A stretch of DNA of 64,000 bases from Litsea cubeba (GCA_012931725.1 CM022949.1:65062582-65126581), one strand, 5' to 3'; counted from the stretch's first letter, positions 20,593 to 32,020 are shown. Notes: a model not told the origin generated them from the letters alone. A program made the numbers and translations.

Positions 20593-23500
20593 GAAGATCC
20601 TACGTCAGCTTCCTTTGTTGTTCCAACAACTTCAGCAAAGGAAAAGCCGATCTTCTTCCATAGATCGGATGCTTCTTCATCAAACTCCATGTTTGAACCT
20701 TTCCAAAATGAAGGTATGCCTCAACTATCCTTATATAGTTCTGTGGCATAAGCTATTATGAAGAAAATGGGCTATGACGCTCAAAACCCAGTCAGTTTGG
20801 GAGAAGGACGCGGTATTCTCACGCCATTGGGGCCCGTCTTGACCAAAAGCCAGCTGGAAGATTGGAGACTCTACGGCTATGTAGAAAAGTCTTCACCCGG
20901 GTTAAGGTTTGATCCCGACAGTCCCCTGAGACAGTTGACACAAAGGCTTAAAAGTCAATATACTGACCAAGCCTCAACATCTCAAGTCCATGAAGACATC
21001 GATCTCCCTGGATATCTCTTTGATGAGTCACCTGACAAAGATCCAGGAAGCTCATCCAATTGGCACGATTTCTCCGAAAATGAAGAGGAGTTGTCCGATG
21101 GCACAGACGTATGGTCTTCTGACCCAGAAGAACCCTCATCTCCAAAAAAAGTAGCCTACTTCGACCCGGTTTCAACAGGCAATTGGGATCATCTCATAGC
21201 AAGCCTTGGGAAAATTACCGATCAAGAAGACCCGTGGAAAGGAACAAAGCCTTGGTCTGGAAATGCCCTTGAAACCCTAGAAGGTTTCGTTGAGCTGGAA
21301 GCCTCCGAAAATATTATAGAGGAACAACCTTCGAACCTTCCAACAGAAGATCCTGTTCAAAAGATAGACTTGGGAACACCAAATAACCCACGTCCTGTAT
21401 TCATAAGCAAGAATATAAAGGATGATGAGTTACCTGAGTATATCGCCTTTCTTCATGAGTTCGTTGATTGATTTGCATGGTCTTATGCTGAAATGCCTGG
21501 CTTAAACCCCAAAATAGCGGTTCACAAACTCAATCTTCAAGAAGACATCAAGCCTATCAAGCAAGGCCAAAGAAGATTCCGTCCAGATGTGATGGATAAA
21601 ATTGAACAAAAAGTTCAAAAACTCAAAAGCGTCGGCTTCATCCGTGAGGAACAACATCCTGAATGGTTGGCCAACATTGTCCCCGTGACAAAGAAAAACG
21701 GGCAGATCAAGGTCTGTATTGATTATAGAGACCTGAATTGCGTATGCCCAAAAGATGAATTTCCGCTCCCCATACCAAAGGTAATGATTGATAATACCTG
21801 TGGATTCGAGCGAATGACATTCATGGATGGTTTCTCTGGCGATAATCAGATAAAGATGCATCCTGAAGATGAAAAACATACATCTTTTCGGACCCCATTT
21901 GGCGTGTATTGTTACACTGTCATGCCATTTGGTCTGAAAAACGCCGGTGCCACATATCAGAGGGCTATGATGAAAATATTCCAAGATATGTAGCACAAAA
22001 CGGTTGAATGTTACGTTGATGACCTCGCCGTCAAAAGCAAAAGAAAAGAAGATCATCTCGAAAACCTTCGAGAAGACTTCCTCCGGCTTCGCAAACACAA
22101 ACTGCGAATGAATCCTTTGAAATGCTTCTTCGGCATCTCGTCGAGTAAGTTCCTCGGATTCTTAGTTCGGAAAGCTGGAATAGAGCTTGACCCCATAAAA
22201 GTCAAAGCCATTCTAGAAATGCCCTCTCCAAGAACCTTGAGAGAACTCAAAGGTCTTCAAGGGAGATTGGCCTACATCAGACGGTTCATCTCCAATCTTT
22301 CAGGGAAATGCCGTCCATTCTCCTGGTTGATGAAAAAAGGTGTAAACTTTGTCTGGGATGCTGACTGTGAAGCTGCTTTTCAAGACATCAAGTCATAACT
22401 GACAAAACCTCCAGTGTTAGCTGCTCCTACCACTAGAAAACCATTCATCTTGTACACAAGAGCCCTTGATCACTCTTTGGGAGCTCTGCTTGCACAAGAA
22501 AATGATCAAAGAAAAGAAGCTGTTCTATATTACCTCAGCCGTATGCTAGTAGGTGCAGAGCATCGCTACTCTCCAGTCGAAAAAGAATGTCTTGCAGTGA
22601 TGTTCGCCGTACAAAAGCTACGTCACTACTTGCTTTCCAACATAGTATGCCTGGTCTCGAGGGTCAACCTCTTGAAGGTCCTTGTCACAAAGGCAGGTTC
22701 TCTCAATGCTCGACTGGCAAAATGGTCCATCCTTCTGTCACAATTTGATATTAGGTATGTACCACAAAAGGCAATCAAAGGGCAAGCTCTAGCGGACTTC
22801 CTCACAGACCATCCATTGCCCAAAGATTCTCCGCTCAGAGATGATCTCCCAGACGAACCAGTCTACAATGTGGAGACTTTCTCACAAAGTGCCTCCTGGG
22901 ACATGTACTTTGACGGTGCAACTAGGACAAATGAAAAAAGACAGCTGATCTCGGGAGTTGGCATCCTCTTTGTTAGCCCTGACAAATACATGATTCCACA
23001 CGCTTTCTCGCTACTGGAACCATGCACAAACAATGCAGCTGAATATCAAGCTCTGATCCTAGGATTGGAACTCGCCATCGAATCCGGTATCACCATGCTG
23101 GAAGTCTTTGGAGACTCTCAACTGATCGTCAACCAGATGAATCAGAAATTTGAAGTCAGGAAGCCAGATGTGCTGCCTTACTACAACAAAGCACAATCAC
23201 ATCTGCAAAAGTTTGACATCTGTCACATCACCCACATTCGTAGAGGTGAAAACATACGTGCAGATGCCCTAGCTGGACTTGCCGCATCCATGGCAATCCA
23301 GGAAGGGGAAAACATGCAAATCACAGTGTGCGAGAGAAGAATCCTTCCTCCTCTTAACATACACCAAGCAGTTGTTGAATGCCACCAAGTGGTTGGAAGT
23401 CGGATTTTAATCCTTCAAACTTCAATCGGCGACTGGAGGGATCCGTTCATTGATTACATTATGTTCGGAATCCTACCTGAAGATCCAAAAGAACGGGTAA

Positions 23501-24684
23501 TCATCCAAAGGCGAACCCCAAGCTTTCATTTGGATATTCCTTCAAAATTCCTTTACAGGAAATCCTTCAACGGAGTACTTCTACGCTGTTTGTCACAACA
23601 AGAGGCTGAAGAAACACTCAAAGAAGTTCATGTTGGTCTTTACGGAGCTCATCAGGCTAGTCCCAAGCTCTATGATCAGATAAAAAGGTTAGGATATTAC
23701 TGGCCTACCATGGTAGCTGATGCAATGTAATTTGCTAAGCACTGCCAACAATGCCAAATTCATGAAGATTACATTCACATGCCTCCAGAATGGCTGCATC
23801 CTACAGTGATTTCATGGCCTTTCATAGCCTGGGGTATGGACATCATAGGTCCTATTTCTCCCCCTTCGAGCAAAGGTCATCGCTTCATCTTCGCCGCTAC
23901 GGATTATTTCTCCAAGTGGTCAGAAGCATTTGCGTTCAACGAAATGAAGACCTCATCAGTCCTTCAGTTCCTACGCACCAACATCATTTGTCGTTTCGGC
24001 ATACCCAAAAGATTCGTCCATGATAACGGACCACAATTCCGGGAACATCGATTCTACAGGTTCTGCGATAAATACAAAATCCAAAGCTGTCCTTCGACTC
24101 CATACAATCCGGCATCAAACGGATTAGCATAAGCTTTCAACAAGACACTCTGCAAAATCCTCAAAAAAATGGTCTCTAGTCAAAAAAGAGACTGGAGCGA
24201 CAAAATGTCTGAAGCTTTGTGGGCCTATCGAACCACCGTTCGAGGACCAACCCATAGCACACCATTCTCCTTGGTCTATGGATGCGAAGCTGTCGTGCCC
24301 TTGGAAGTACAAATTCCTTCCTTGAGGGTATCCTTAGAAAATGACATGACTCAAGAAAGCAATGTCAAATTGCGACTCCATGAGCTGGACAATCTCGATG
24401 AGAGACGGCTCGAAGCTCAACGAAGCATTGAACTTTACCAAGCACGCATGGCAGGATCTTTCGACAAAAAGGTCAGGCAACGCGCCTACAAAAAGGGTGA
24501 CTTGGTTCTTGCGGTAAAAAGACCAATGGTCTTCGCTCACAAGTCCAAAGGCAAATTTGAGCAGAAATGGGAGGGACCCTACGACATCGACAAGGTTTTC
24601 TCCAATGGCGCATACGCACTCCTAAACATGGAAGGTGACAGATGTATGCTGCCCATCAACGGTAAGTTCTTAAAGCGGTGCTAA
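20593..24684 (+). pseudogene. pol: Tat-1 pol: G-patch-like segment, RT, two RNase H domains, integrase
   Basis: One frame for 4.1 kb with six stops (20749 TAA, 21469 TGA, 21991 TAG, 22396 TAA, 23728 TAA, 24130 TAA) and no frameshift. After IMKKMGYDAQN (G-patch-like, about 20755-20840) comes an acidic linker. RT runs about 21490-22110 with IDYRDLN, FMDGFSGDNQ (Asp where Tyr is usual) and YVDD at 22012-22023. The first RNase H is about 22420-22830. A second, archaeal-type RNase H (about 22890-23290) has YFDGAT, NNAAEYQALILGL and GDSQLIVNQ; this is diagnostic of Tat elements. Integrase has a zinc-domain remnant, GMDIIGP and HDNGPQF, but the codon for the catalytic Glu is the TAA at 24130-24132. 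The last stop, 24682-24684, looks natural. Confidence 0.9.
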
Positions 24685-25039
24685 CCTTGAAGACTTACCC
24701 AACTGGGTAAGAGCAATGCCTATACGGCCAAAATCGGTTTTCAGGTACATGCTCGCTAAACCCACCTTTTTTTTAGAATTTTCATATCAAATGTTGAAAT
24801 TTCTAGAAATTTAAACAATGCTTACTTTCATCGTTTCATTGTTAAAAAAAAACCCAAGTTTAGGAACCTTTCCCTAACTTGACCAAAATTTTTAACCCTT
24901 GAACCCAAAATTCATGGTTTGAAACAAAATCCGGTTTCAGGGATTTCCACCCTAGTCCACCCTGCCTTTTACCGCCAAAATGGTTTTAGGTCAAAACTTA
25001 TGATCCTCGTGTCTTTAAAAAAAAATTGGTTTTTAAAAA
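24685..25039 (+). other. 3' untranslated region after Tat-1 integrase
   Basis: AT-rich, with no ORF of note. It leads into the tandem arrays. The sense pol gene and the antisense gene converge across 24685-26070. Confidence 0.5.
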
Positions 25040-25497
25040 AAACCGTGGGGAAGCGATGCTTACTCGCACAAATCGGAAGCATACGAACCACGTTCGACAC
25101 TTCCAAAATTACAGGGAAGCAACATTTTATCGATACTTGCAAAATCCAAAATAGTGGAGATGCAACATTTCAGTTGATATCCACAACCCAAATTTCAATG
25201 GTTCAAAAAAACCTAACAAACCATGGAGACGCAACATTTCAGTTGATATCCATAACCCAAAGGTTCGAGAAAACCACAAATTTCAAAAATCGTGGGGAAA
25301 CGACATCAAGTCAGTACCCACAAAACCAAAATTTTCTGAAAAGCAAGGATGCGACATTCCATCGATACTCGCACCCAAATTCGCGAGGATGCGACATTCC
25401 ATCGATACTCGCAACCGAATGAGCAAGGATGCGACATTCCATCGATACTTGCAAGAACATTCAGCAGGGAGGCGACTTTTAGTCGATACTTGCATTT
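25040..25497 (+). repeat. Spacer array: GATGCGACATTCCATCGATA repeats
   Basis: Roughly eight diverging units of 40-70 bp. The last ones are the cleanest (about 25348, 25386, 25427): each has GGATGCGACATTCCATCGAT followed by ACTCGCA or ACTTGCA. Earlier units read GCAACATTTCAGTTGATATCC. The array lies between the ends of two convergent genes. Confidence 0.8.
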
Positions 25498-25500
25498 TTA

Positions 25501-25740
25501 AAAACCAAACCGGCTATAAATGCCACAAAAAGGGCTATAAATGCCACCAAAATAGGCTATAAATGCCACAAACCGGCTATAGATGCCACCAAAACAAACC
25601 GGCTATAGATGCCACCAAAACAAACCGGCTATCAATGCCATAAAACAAAAAAAAATGGATTTTAAAAAAAAACCCGGCTATTAATGCCAATAACCCGGCT
25701 ATAGATGCCACAAAACAAACTCGACTATCAATGCCCCAAA
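25501..25740 (+). repeat. Spacer array: TATA-like GGCTATAAATGCCA repeats
   Basis: About ten head-to-tail units such as CCGGCTATAAATGCCACAAA and CCGGCTATAGATGCCACCAA, with degenerate copies (TTCCATGCCA) continuing to about 25810. They share the GGCTATAAANGCC core with the LTR array at 3885-3965. Confidence 0.9.
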
Positions 25741-26070
25741 AAAAAAGGGGCTAGCTCTCATGCCAAAAATCAGCTTCCATGCCACAAACAAAAATCTGGC
25801 TTCCATGCCAAAACAATCATTTGACAAAAGATTTTCACAAAATGACAAGCTTTTGATCAAATCCCATTTAGCAATTACTTTCATCACAAAAAGATTTAAG
25901 TGAGCGTAGGGAAAACAAAAAAAAAAAAGAGTACCAAAAAAATACATGTGGTACCAAAAAAAAAAAAGAAAGTGTTCACAAGCACTAAAAAAAGTACCAA
26001 AAAAAAATACAAGTGGTATGTTAAAAAAAGAGAGAAGGATGGTTTCTGTTAAAAAAAAAAAAACAAGAGC
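25741..26070. other. A-rich spacer before the antisense gene end
   Basis: Contains decayed spacer repeats, then poly-A tracts and repeated GTACCAAAAAAA segments (25930-26010). On the minus strand this is the 3' untranslated side of the antisense gene. No gene seen. Confidence 0.5.
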
Positions 26071-29000
26071 TCAATCAAAAATGGTCTCCAGCCAAGAGTT
26101 CAGCTCCTCAAGCAAACTTTTGGCCTCAGCCGTCAAGGATTCCAGGGCACGATTCTTTAAGAACTTGCCATGAGATGCTGGGGTGGGTTGAAACCCTTCT
26201 TTCGCACCGGGAAGCTTATCCCGAGCAGTTTGCCATCGTTCGCTTTCTTGAGATTTCCTTTCAAGAACTCGATTGGCTTCTGTAACCCAGCGAATCAGAG
26301 CACTCTCCCTGTCACGAGCCTCTGTTATTACAGTCCACTTGGCAGCGACTTGTGCCTGCAGATGCTCAAGACGTTTCCTGGCCTCATCGACCTCCCTATC
26401 AAGGATGTTAAGGTTATGTGTCAGCCCAATGATGGTTAGCTCTTCTAAGTTCTTCTCTCGGACTATCTGCTTCCTGCTTTGTGTAGCCTCATCCAGGTTA
26501 GACTGAGCCTTATCCGCAGGGTCCAGGAACATCTCCTTGAAGAACTGGCCATCAGGAAAACCCATTGTCTCAAACTACCTGTCACCCAGCTCAATGATCC
26601 TATCAACGATCGCCCTGGCACTTGTGACATCCAGACCAGCCTCTTCGGCATCACCGAGAATCTCACGCAGATGCTGGATCATCCCAAATCCGGCATCTAA
26701 GTGCCTTGAAAGCAGAGTCTCAATCCAAGAGCTCAGAACCCGCGCCACCACCTTCTTCGCAAAAAGAAGAGATGGCCCAGCTGAAGATTTGCCCAACTCC
26801 GTTGGTCGACTGCTCATGTCATCACTCATTGGAAGAGTAACAAAAGAACTCTTTCCAGTTGAAGCTGCTCCTACTCGGGAAGTAATCTCAGCATGAGGTA
26901 TCTCCTCAACAGTGCCGGAACTGGTCCCAGGAGTCTCTACCTCTGGATCAACCTCTGGCACCCCTTGCTCTGGTTCTGAAGGAAGTGACGGACTCTCCTC
27001 TATCACTTCAAAACCTGCCAAAGAAACACAAAAGGGTATGAATATAATCCTGTTTGAAAATCATTATCAGGGTTATTACTACAAAATACCTTCTTCGATG
27101 AATGACGGAAGACTCTCTTCCTCCATGAATGCATCGGAAGCATCATCAACATTTGCGTCCATCGAAGGTTCAAAGTCATCAGAATCCTGTGGCATGTCAG
27201 CTGGCAAGAAAAATGTTAGCAAACCAAGTCACAGACAAAAAAAAAGAAAACAAAAGAAGTCTTACCAATTGGAGATTCTGGATTCACTCCAGAGTCCCTC
27301 GGTTCTTCTTCAGGTGCCCCAACCGGATCCGTCACCACCCCATCGGTTAGAACCTCAGGCATCACCAAGTCTTCCTCTGCTAAAAAAGAAAAGCAGAAAC
27401 AAGAAGCAAATCAGAACATGTAAAAGAAATGGAAAGAGAAAAAGGAAGAATCATACCTTCACCGACGGTCTCTTCTTCTCGGCTTCTCTTCTCTGGAGGC
27501 TCGTCAGCATCCACTGGCACATCCTCATTAATAGTAAGAGCGACTTCCAAATCAGGAAAGTCCTCATACTGCCCTTTGCTGCGATGACTCCTCCTCCTCC
27601 TCTTACTCCTACGGGCTCGCTTCTTAGAGGAACCTGCCCCACTGTCAGAATCAGGTCTTCCACTTGACTCCTCATTGGATGGTCTACTTTTGCCAGTAGA
27701 CTCCACGGAAGCTTGCCTCTATGCCGCTTGCCTCCAAGCACCATGTTCGGCTTCCTCCTGTTCTAGCTGCTCTAAAGCCTCATCAGGTATTTCTCGAGCA
27801 GCTTCAGAACCAATGACGCCTTGGTCACCGAGAAAGCCTATCTTGTGCTTCTCTCCAGAAAGGAAAGCCCAAACTTCCTCTCGCCGAACGCCATCTGACT
27901 TTCCAAGGCCCTTTCCAGATGCCAGCTTCACATCAAGCTCCTTCTTGGAAAGCCCCCGATATGCCAAAAAGCTCTCCGCGAACCACTTTGCAAAGCCGGC
28001 AGTCCGGGAAGTCAACAACACAGGATAAGAGATCATAGCTGTAGTGTCTTCAGCACTATAGAAAGCCCATGCATTTCTCCCGTCCTGTAAACCTCCAAAG
28101 CGGTACACCATGCTTGAAGGCGCTCCAACAACGCCTTGTGAAAAACCCAGCTGCAAAGCAAAACGAGAGGGTACATATGGCTGGATGTCGACGAAAAGAT
28201 GTCTGCAGTACACCATCGTGCCGACACGTATGCTGAAAAGCCACTCTCTCTCTGCATTCGACAAGGAGTAACGCCTTCCAGGCCCCGCCCTGGTAGAGTC
28301 TCGGGAGGTACCAAAATCAAAAGCCTTCTTCCGCGACTCCGGAGAAAGCTTCACTGAAGACTGCCCCATCTCGACGTCCCTGAACCGTCGGATCCTCATA
28401 CGGGCAAACAAAAGTGATTCGGACACGGCTTTGCCCTTAGCCAGTCGAATCATCAGAGGATCATCATCCTATGCAGCACCCAGCCGGCGGAAGCCAGGAC
28501 AGTGGTACACGTACTACGAATAAAAGATGTGGGCTGAAAATACCCTATTCATGGGAAGCCCAAGCCGAACCAAAAAAGCAGCAGCCTGCAGTTTGGTACA
28601 CAGGTTGGAGCAAAGAGCTGGCACCAAAGCAAGCTGCTCTCCAAACGCCATCTGATAAGCCAGAAAAATACAATGCGGCCTGGTGTGCGTTCCATCTCCT
28701 CCAGCAAAAATAGCCTCACCAAGCCAATAAGTGAGGTAAATAGCGAGATCTCTCCGTAGTGCAATGTCAGGACATATGGCGTTTGTACTCGCACAGAAAT
28801 CTCTCAACTCTTCTTGCATAGCCAAGATCTTCTTCGAACTTGGATCATGAGCCCTGGCTTCCTGGGTCACACTATCAGAAGACTCCCTGCTATCAAAAAA
28901 GTTGGGGAACGAAGAGCTAGAACTCTTCGAACTGCTAGATCTAACTTTCAAACCCTCCTTCTCCTTCAAAAAATCATAGAAGGCGGCGAGCTGAAAGTAC

Positions 29001-30705
29001 AGAAGCCTGAACTCCTCAAACTGCCCCTCAAGGACGTTGTTAATCGGCATAAACTCCTCATAGAGTTTGCCAAGGATGGACAATCCAGTAATGGCGCTCA
29101 GCTCCTTTAAAAAGAAACCAATCTCACCATTCGTCACAACGAAGGTATTGGTTTGTGGGAGGAATGACTCCAGCATAGCCTTGAAGGCCTCGTCGGAAAA
29201 GATCACGGTCTCCCTAAAGGCGCGGACCGCATCAAAAATCCCGGCTTCCTTCAAAACGGAGCCACCAATCAGCAGGACGCGATCAGTCCACGACTTCCAC
29301 TCGGAGTCAGCATTGAAACGGCCATGAAGTCGAAAAGGCTTTATCCAATTGCTGCCGTCACCGCTGAAAATACCAAGGCCCACCGGTCTCAAATTGACCG
29401 ACGGATAATCAGAGCCCTGGTAGCCGCTGTATGGCATCAACAGGTCCATGTCAACAGGCGACCTCTCCGTATATCCAGGAGAACCACCAACAAAAACCCG
29501 GTCTTGATTACAATTATCCTTCTCACCCAACTTGGAGGATCTTCCCTCTTAGAGCACGTGGGGGCAAGGCTCATGATTGAGATGGTGCGATCAAACGTCA
29601 ACCGGGTAACAACAGTCTTCTTCTCACCATTTACTGTGAAAGAAAACTGAAAACATCTCCTCTGGTATGTCATGTCATTAGGGACTGCATCACCAATGAA
29701 GAAGGTCGGCTTGGGCAAAACCCTCTGATCTTCCATCACCCATGGATGACTGCTTACCATGATCTTCTAGATTTCCTCTCCCTTGAGAGTGATTAGTCGC
29801 TGCCTCATCTCATCTCTGTTGAGGGAGTTGCATTCTTCTAGATTTCTCTCAACATACTGGACCTTCTCAAAGGCCTGCTGAACGGCTGGATTAGAAGATC
29901 TAGCAGATCGACGAGGTACGCTTGTAGCAGGCTCTTTACCCTTGTTTGTTCTAGAGGAACCACCTACAAAGGATGGAAAAGAAAAAGATCAAACATCAAA
30001 ATGACAGAATCTCGCTAAAAAAAATCTGGCAAAATTTTGACATGATGACGGGGCAATTCGAAAGAAAAGGAATTATCCTGAAAGAAATAGAAAGCTTGAA
30101 GGTGGGCTCAACATTGCTGCGAGCTCCGAAACTCCAAACTTTCGAAACCTCAAAGTCTCCGCAAAATCAGGAAGGGCTCAACATCGCTGCGAGCTCCAAA
30201 TTCCCAAATTTGTAAAAACTTTCAGGTATGCTATCAGATCATGCTACAATTCAATTTACAAAAATATACATGCATGAACATCTTGGTAAAAAAAATGCAT
30301 TATCAATGATGAGCAAAAAAAAAAACAAAAAAAAAAAAAACTTTCTCAAAAAAGAAAAGGGAGAAAGAAAACAAAAAAAAAAGAAAAGAAAAGAAACTTT
30401 CTCAAAAAAAAGAGAGAAAGAAAACAAAAGGAAAAAAAAAAGGGGCTGGCCCACAGGCCACGTGGCCGTACGGCCAGATCCATACGGATCTGTCCGTACG
30501 GCCCACAAAAAGAAAAAAAAAGTGCAAAAAAAAATGAGAAAGCACGAAAAAAAAAGAGGGAAAACACGTGTAAAAAAAAACAGAGAAAACACGTGGAGAA
30601 AAAAAAGAAGAAAAGAAAAGAAAGAAACAAAAAAAAAAAAGAAAAGGACTTTTTATTTTTCCTACAATGGAGTTTTCTTGAAAAAGGGAACTTACTTGAA
30701 GCCAT
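26071..30705 (-). pseudogene. Spliced antisense plant-mobile-domain-like gene of Tat-1
   Basis: Reconstructed exons: 30705-30696, 29963-27457, 27376-27266, 27200-27090, 27014-26071. All four introns (732, 80, 65 and 75 bp) have GT-AG ends and phase 1, and the reading frame continues across each join. Exon 1 is ATGGCTTCAA, inside the 3' LTR. Exon 2 encodes a Ser/Arg-rich start, then a region resembling plant mobile domain proteins (TNTFVVTNGEIGFFLKEL; YVPSRFALQLGF later), then KKRARRSKRRRRSHRSK, a strong nuclear signal near residue 780. Exons 3-4 are acidic. Exon 5 ends in a long coiled coil (about 26130-26540). Breaks: TAG stops at 29769, 28516, 28471, 27721 and 26577, and a one-base deletion near 29500. 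Antisense ORFs are known in Tat elements; the family call is moderate. Confidence 0.8.
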
Positions 30706-31624
30706 TCATGGAGAAGAAGAAGAAAAGTCTTGAAGATCTTGAAAAAGAAGAACTCTTGGTCTTGAAGCCCTCTTGGGATTGTTACAAAAGAAAGTAATAA
30801 GAGCAAGAGATACAACCTCCTCCTTGCTTTTATAGAAGAAAGCAAACCAAAGAAGGAAAGAAGAAAGAGGTAAGTGTTACTAATTAGTAACCTTACCAAA
30901 AGAAAGAGATTAGAAAGATTCTTTCCCAAAAGAAAGATATCTTAAGGGATTTTCTCCCAAAAAGAAATCAATGAGAGATTTTCTGGCAAAAGATAGGACC
31001 AATGAAGGATTCTTTCCCAAAAGAAAGATATCTTGAGATATCCTATCCCAAAATAAAGGGAACATGAGAGATTCTCTCCAAGTAAAGATATTCTTAGATA
31101 TTCTCTATCCAAAGGAGATATTTTTGGATATTCTTTACAAAAATGACACCATATGAGATCTAAGCCATTTCAAAAGCTTAAGGTCCCATGGGTTAGCCCA
31201 TATGAGCCAGGTTTGACCACCTAGGCACTAAAAAAAAAAAAGAAAAAAAAAATTTGGGCTTTTAGTCAAAGAAAAATCCCTCTTACCAAGAGCATATAAA
31301 AATGGTTCCATGCCTCTTTTGAGTTGATTGGACCATACAAAAAAGAATTCCAAGCCCCATGAGCTTCCAAAAAACAAACCATCCAGCCTCATCTACCAAA
31401 TTGAGCCAAAATCTTGAAATTGACATTCCACAAAAATCCAAACCAAATCCTGGTCCCCTGAATTGCCACATACAGCCTGTTAGGTCAAAAGACCAAAACC
31501 AAAAACTGAAACATGATCCCCTAACTTGCCACATACAGCCTGTTAGGTCACAAGATCAATACCAAAATTGATCCCTCAACATTCTACATACAACTTGTTG
31601 GGTCACACGGTCAAAACCAAACCA
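30257..31624 (+). repeat. 3' LTR of Tat-1, left part
   Basis: Matches 1-1372. The true LTR start is upstream of 30257 but cannot be fixed because the 5' LTR start is outside the window. TGATG at 30043 would pair with the CATCA end and is a candidate, but no clear purine tract precedes it. The part ends where Copia-1 inserted in the minisatellite. Confidence 0.88.
30827..30834 (-). promoter_or_regulatory. TATA box of the Tat-1 antisense gene, in the 3' LTR
   Basis: Minus-strand TATAAAAG, followed about 120 bases later by the ATG at 30705. The same box and spacing occur in the 5' LTR (560-567) and in Tat-2 (42666-42673). Tat-1 has gained an extra upstream ATG (30709-30707) in another frame, where Tat-2 has ATC and the 5' LTR has ATA. 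Confidence 0.6.
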
Positions 31625-31814
31625 TGTTGGAATTTGAGATGACTTGAGAAGTCTTTTGATGAATTGAAGAATTAGTATCTCAAGTATTGTTTTTGAGTTG
31701 GAATTCTTGTCAACACATTGTCACAAACGTGATGTTAATAAGCTGGTGTTGATAGAGCTTAAAAGAAGAAATCAGAATTGAAACAGTCAGGAATTCAGAA
31801 TTCCTGAAGCAGAG

Positions 31815-32020
31815 CATGCGGTCGACCGGGCAACCCATGCGGTCGACCGAGCAAGAAGAAACCTGCAGAAACAGATTCAGGCGCCTCTCAGTTATTTTCG
31901 TGACACAGTGTGTCTTCGGTCGACCGGGACCCCAGGATGTCGACCGAGCGCGATAACTGACTGATTCCAGACAGTGTATGATGTCAACCGAGCAAGCAAG
32001 GATGTCGACCGAGCACGGAA
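31815..32020 (+). repeat. GTCGACCGRGC array in the Copia-1 LTR
   Basis: Six copies of a GTCGACCG core: three embedded in the palindrome GGTCGACC (near 31820, 31841, 31919) and three in GATGTCRACCGAGC form (near 31938, 31983, 32004; the fifth has CAACC). They lie 120-330 bases upstream of the TATA box, so enhancer-type sites are plausible. Confidence 0.8.

Noticed and set aside
25040..25740. CRISPR-like repeat array
   Set aside because: Plant DNA; units are degenerate tandem repeats without unique spacers of fixed size.
26575..29769. All five stops in the Tat-1 antisense gene are TAG, suggesting amber recoding
   Set aside because: Tat-2 has TAT at one of these sites and TGA stops elsewhere, and gag-pol stops are mixed; small numbers and decay explain it.
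30043..30047. TGATG as the exact 5' end of the Tat-1 3' LTR
   Set aside because: It would pair with the CATCA end, but no polypurine tract precedes it and the 5' LTR start is outside the window, so it is left as a candidate only.
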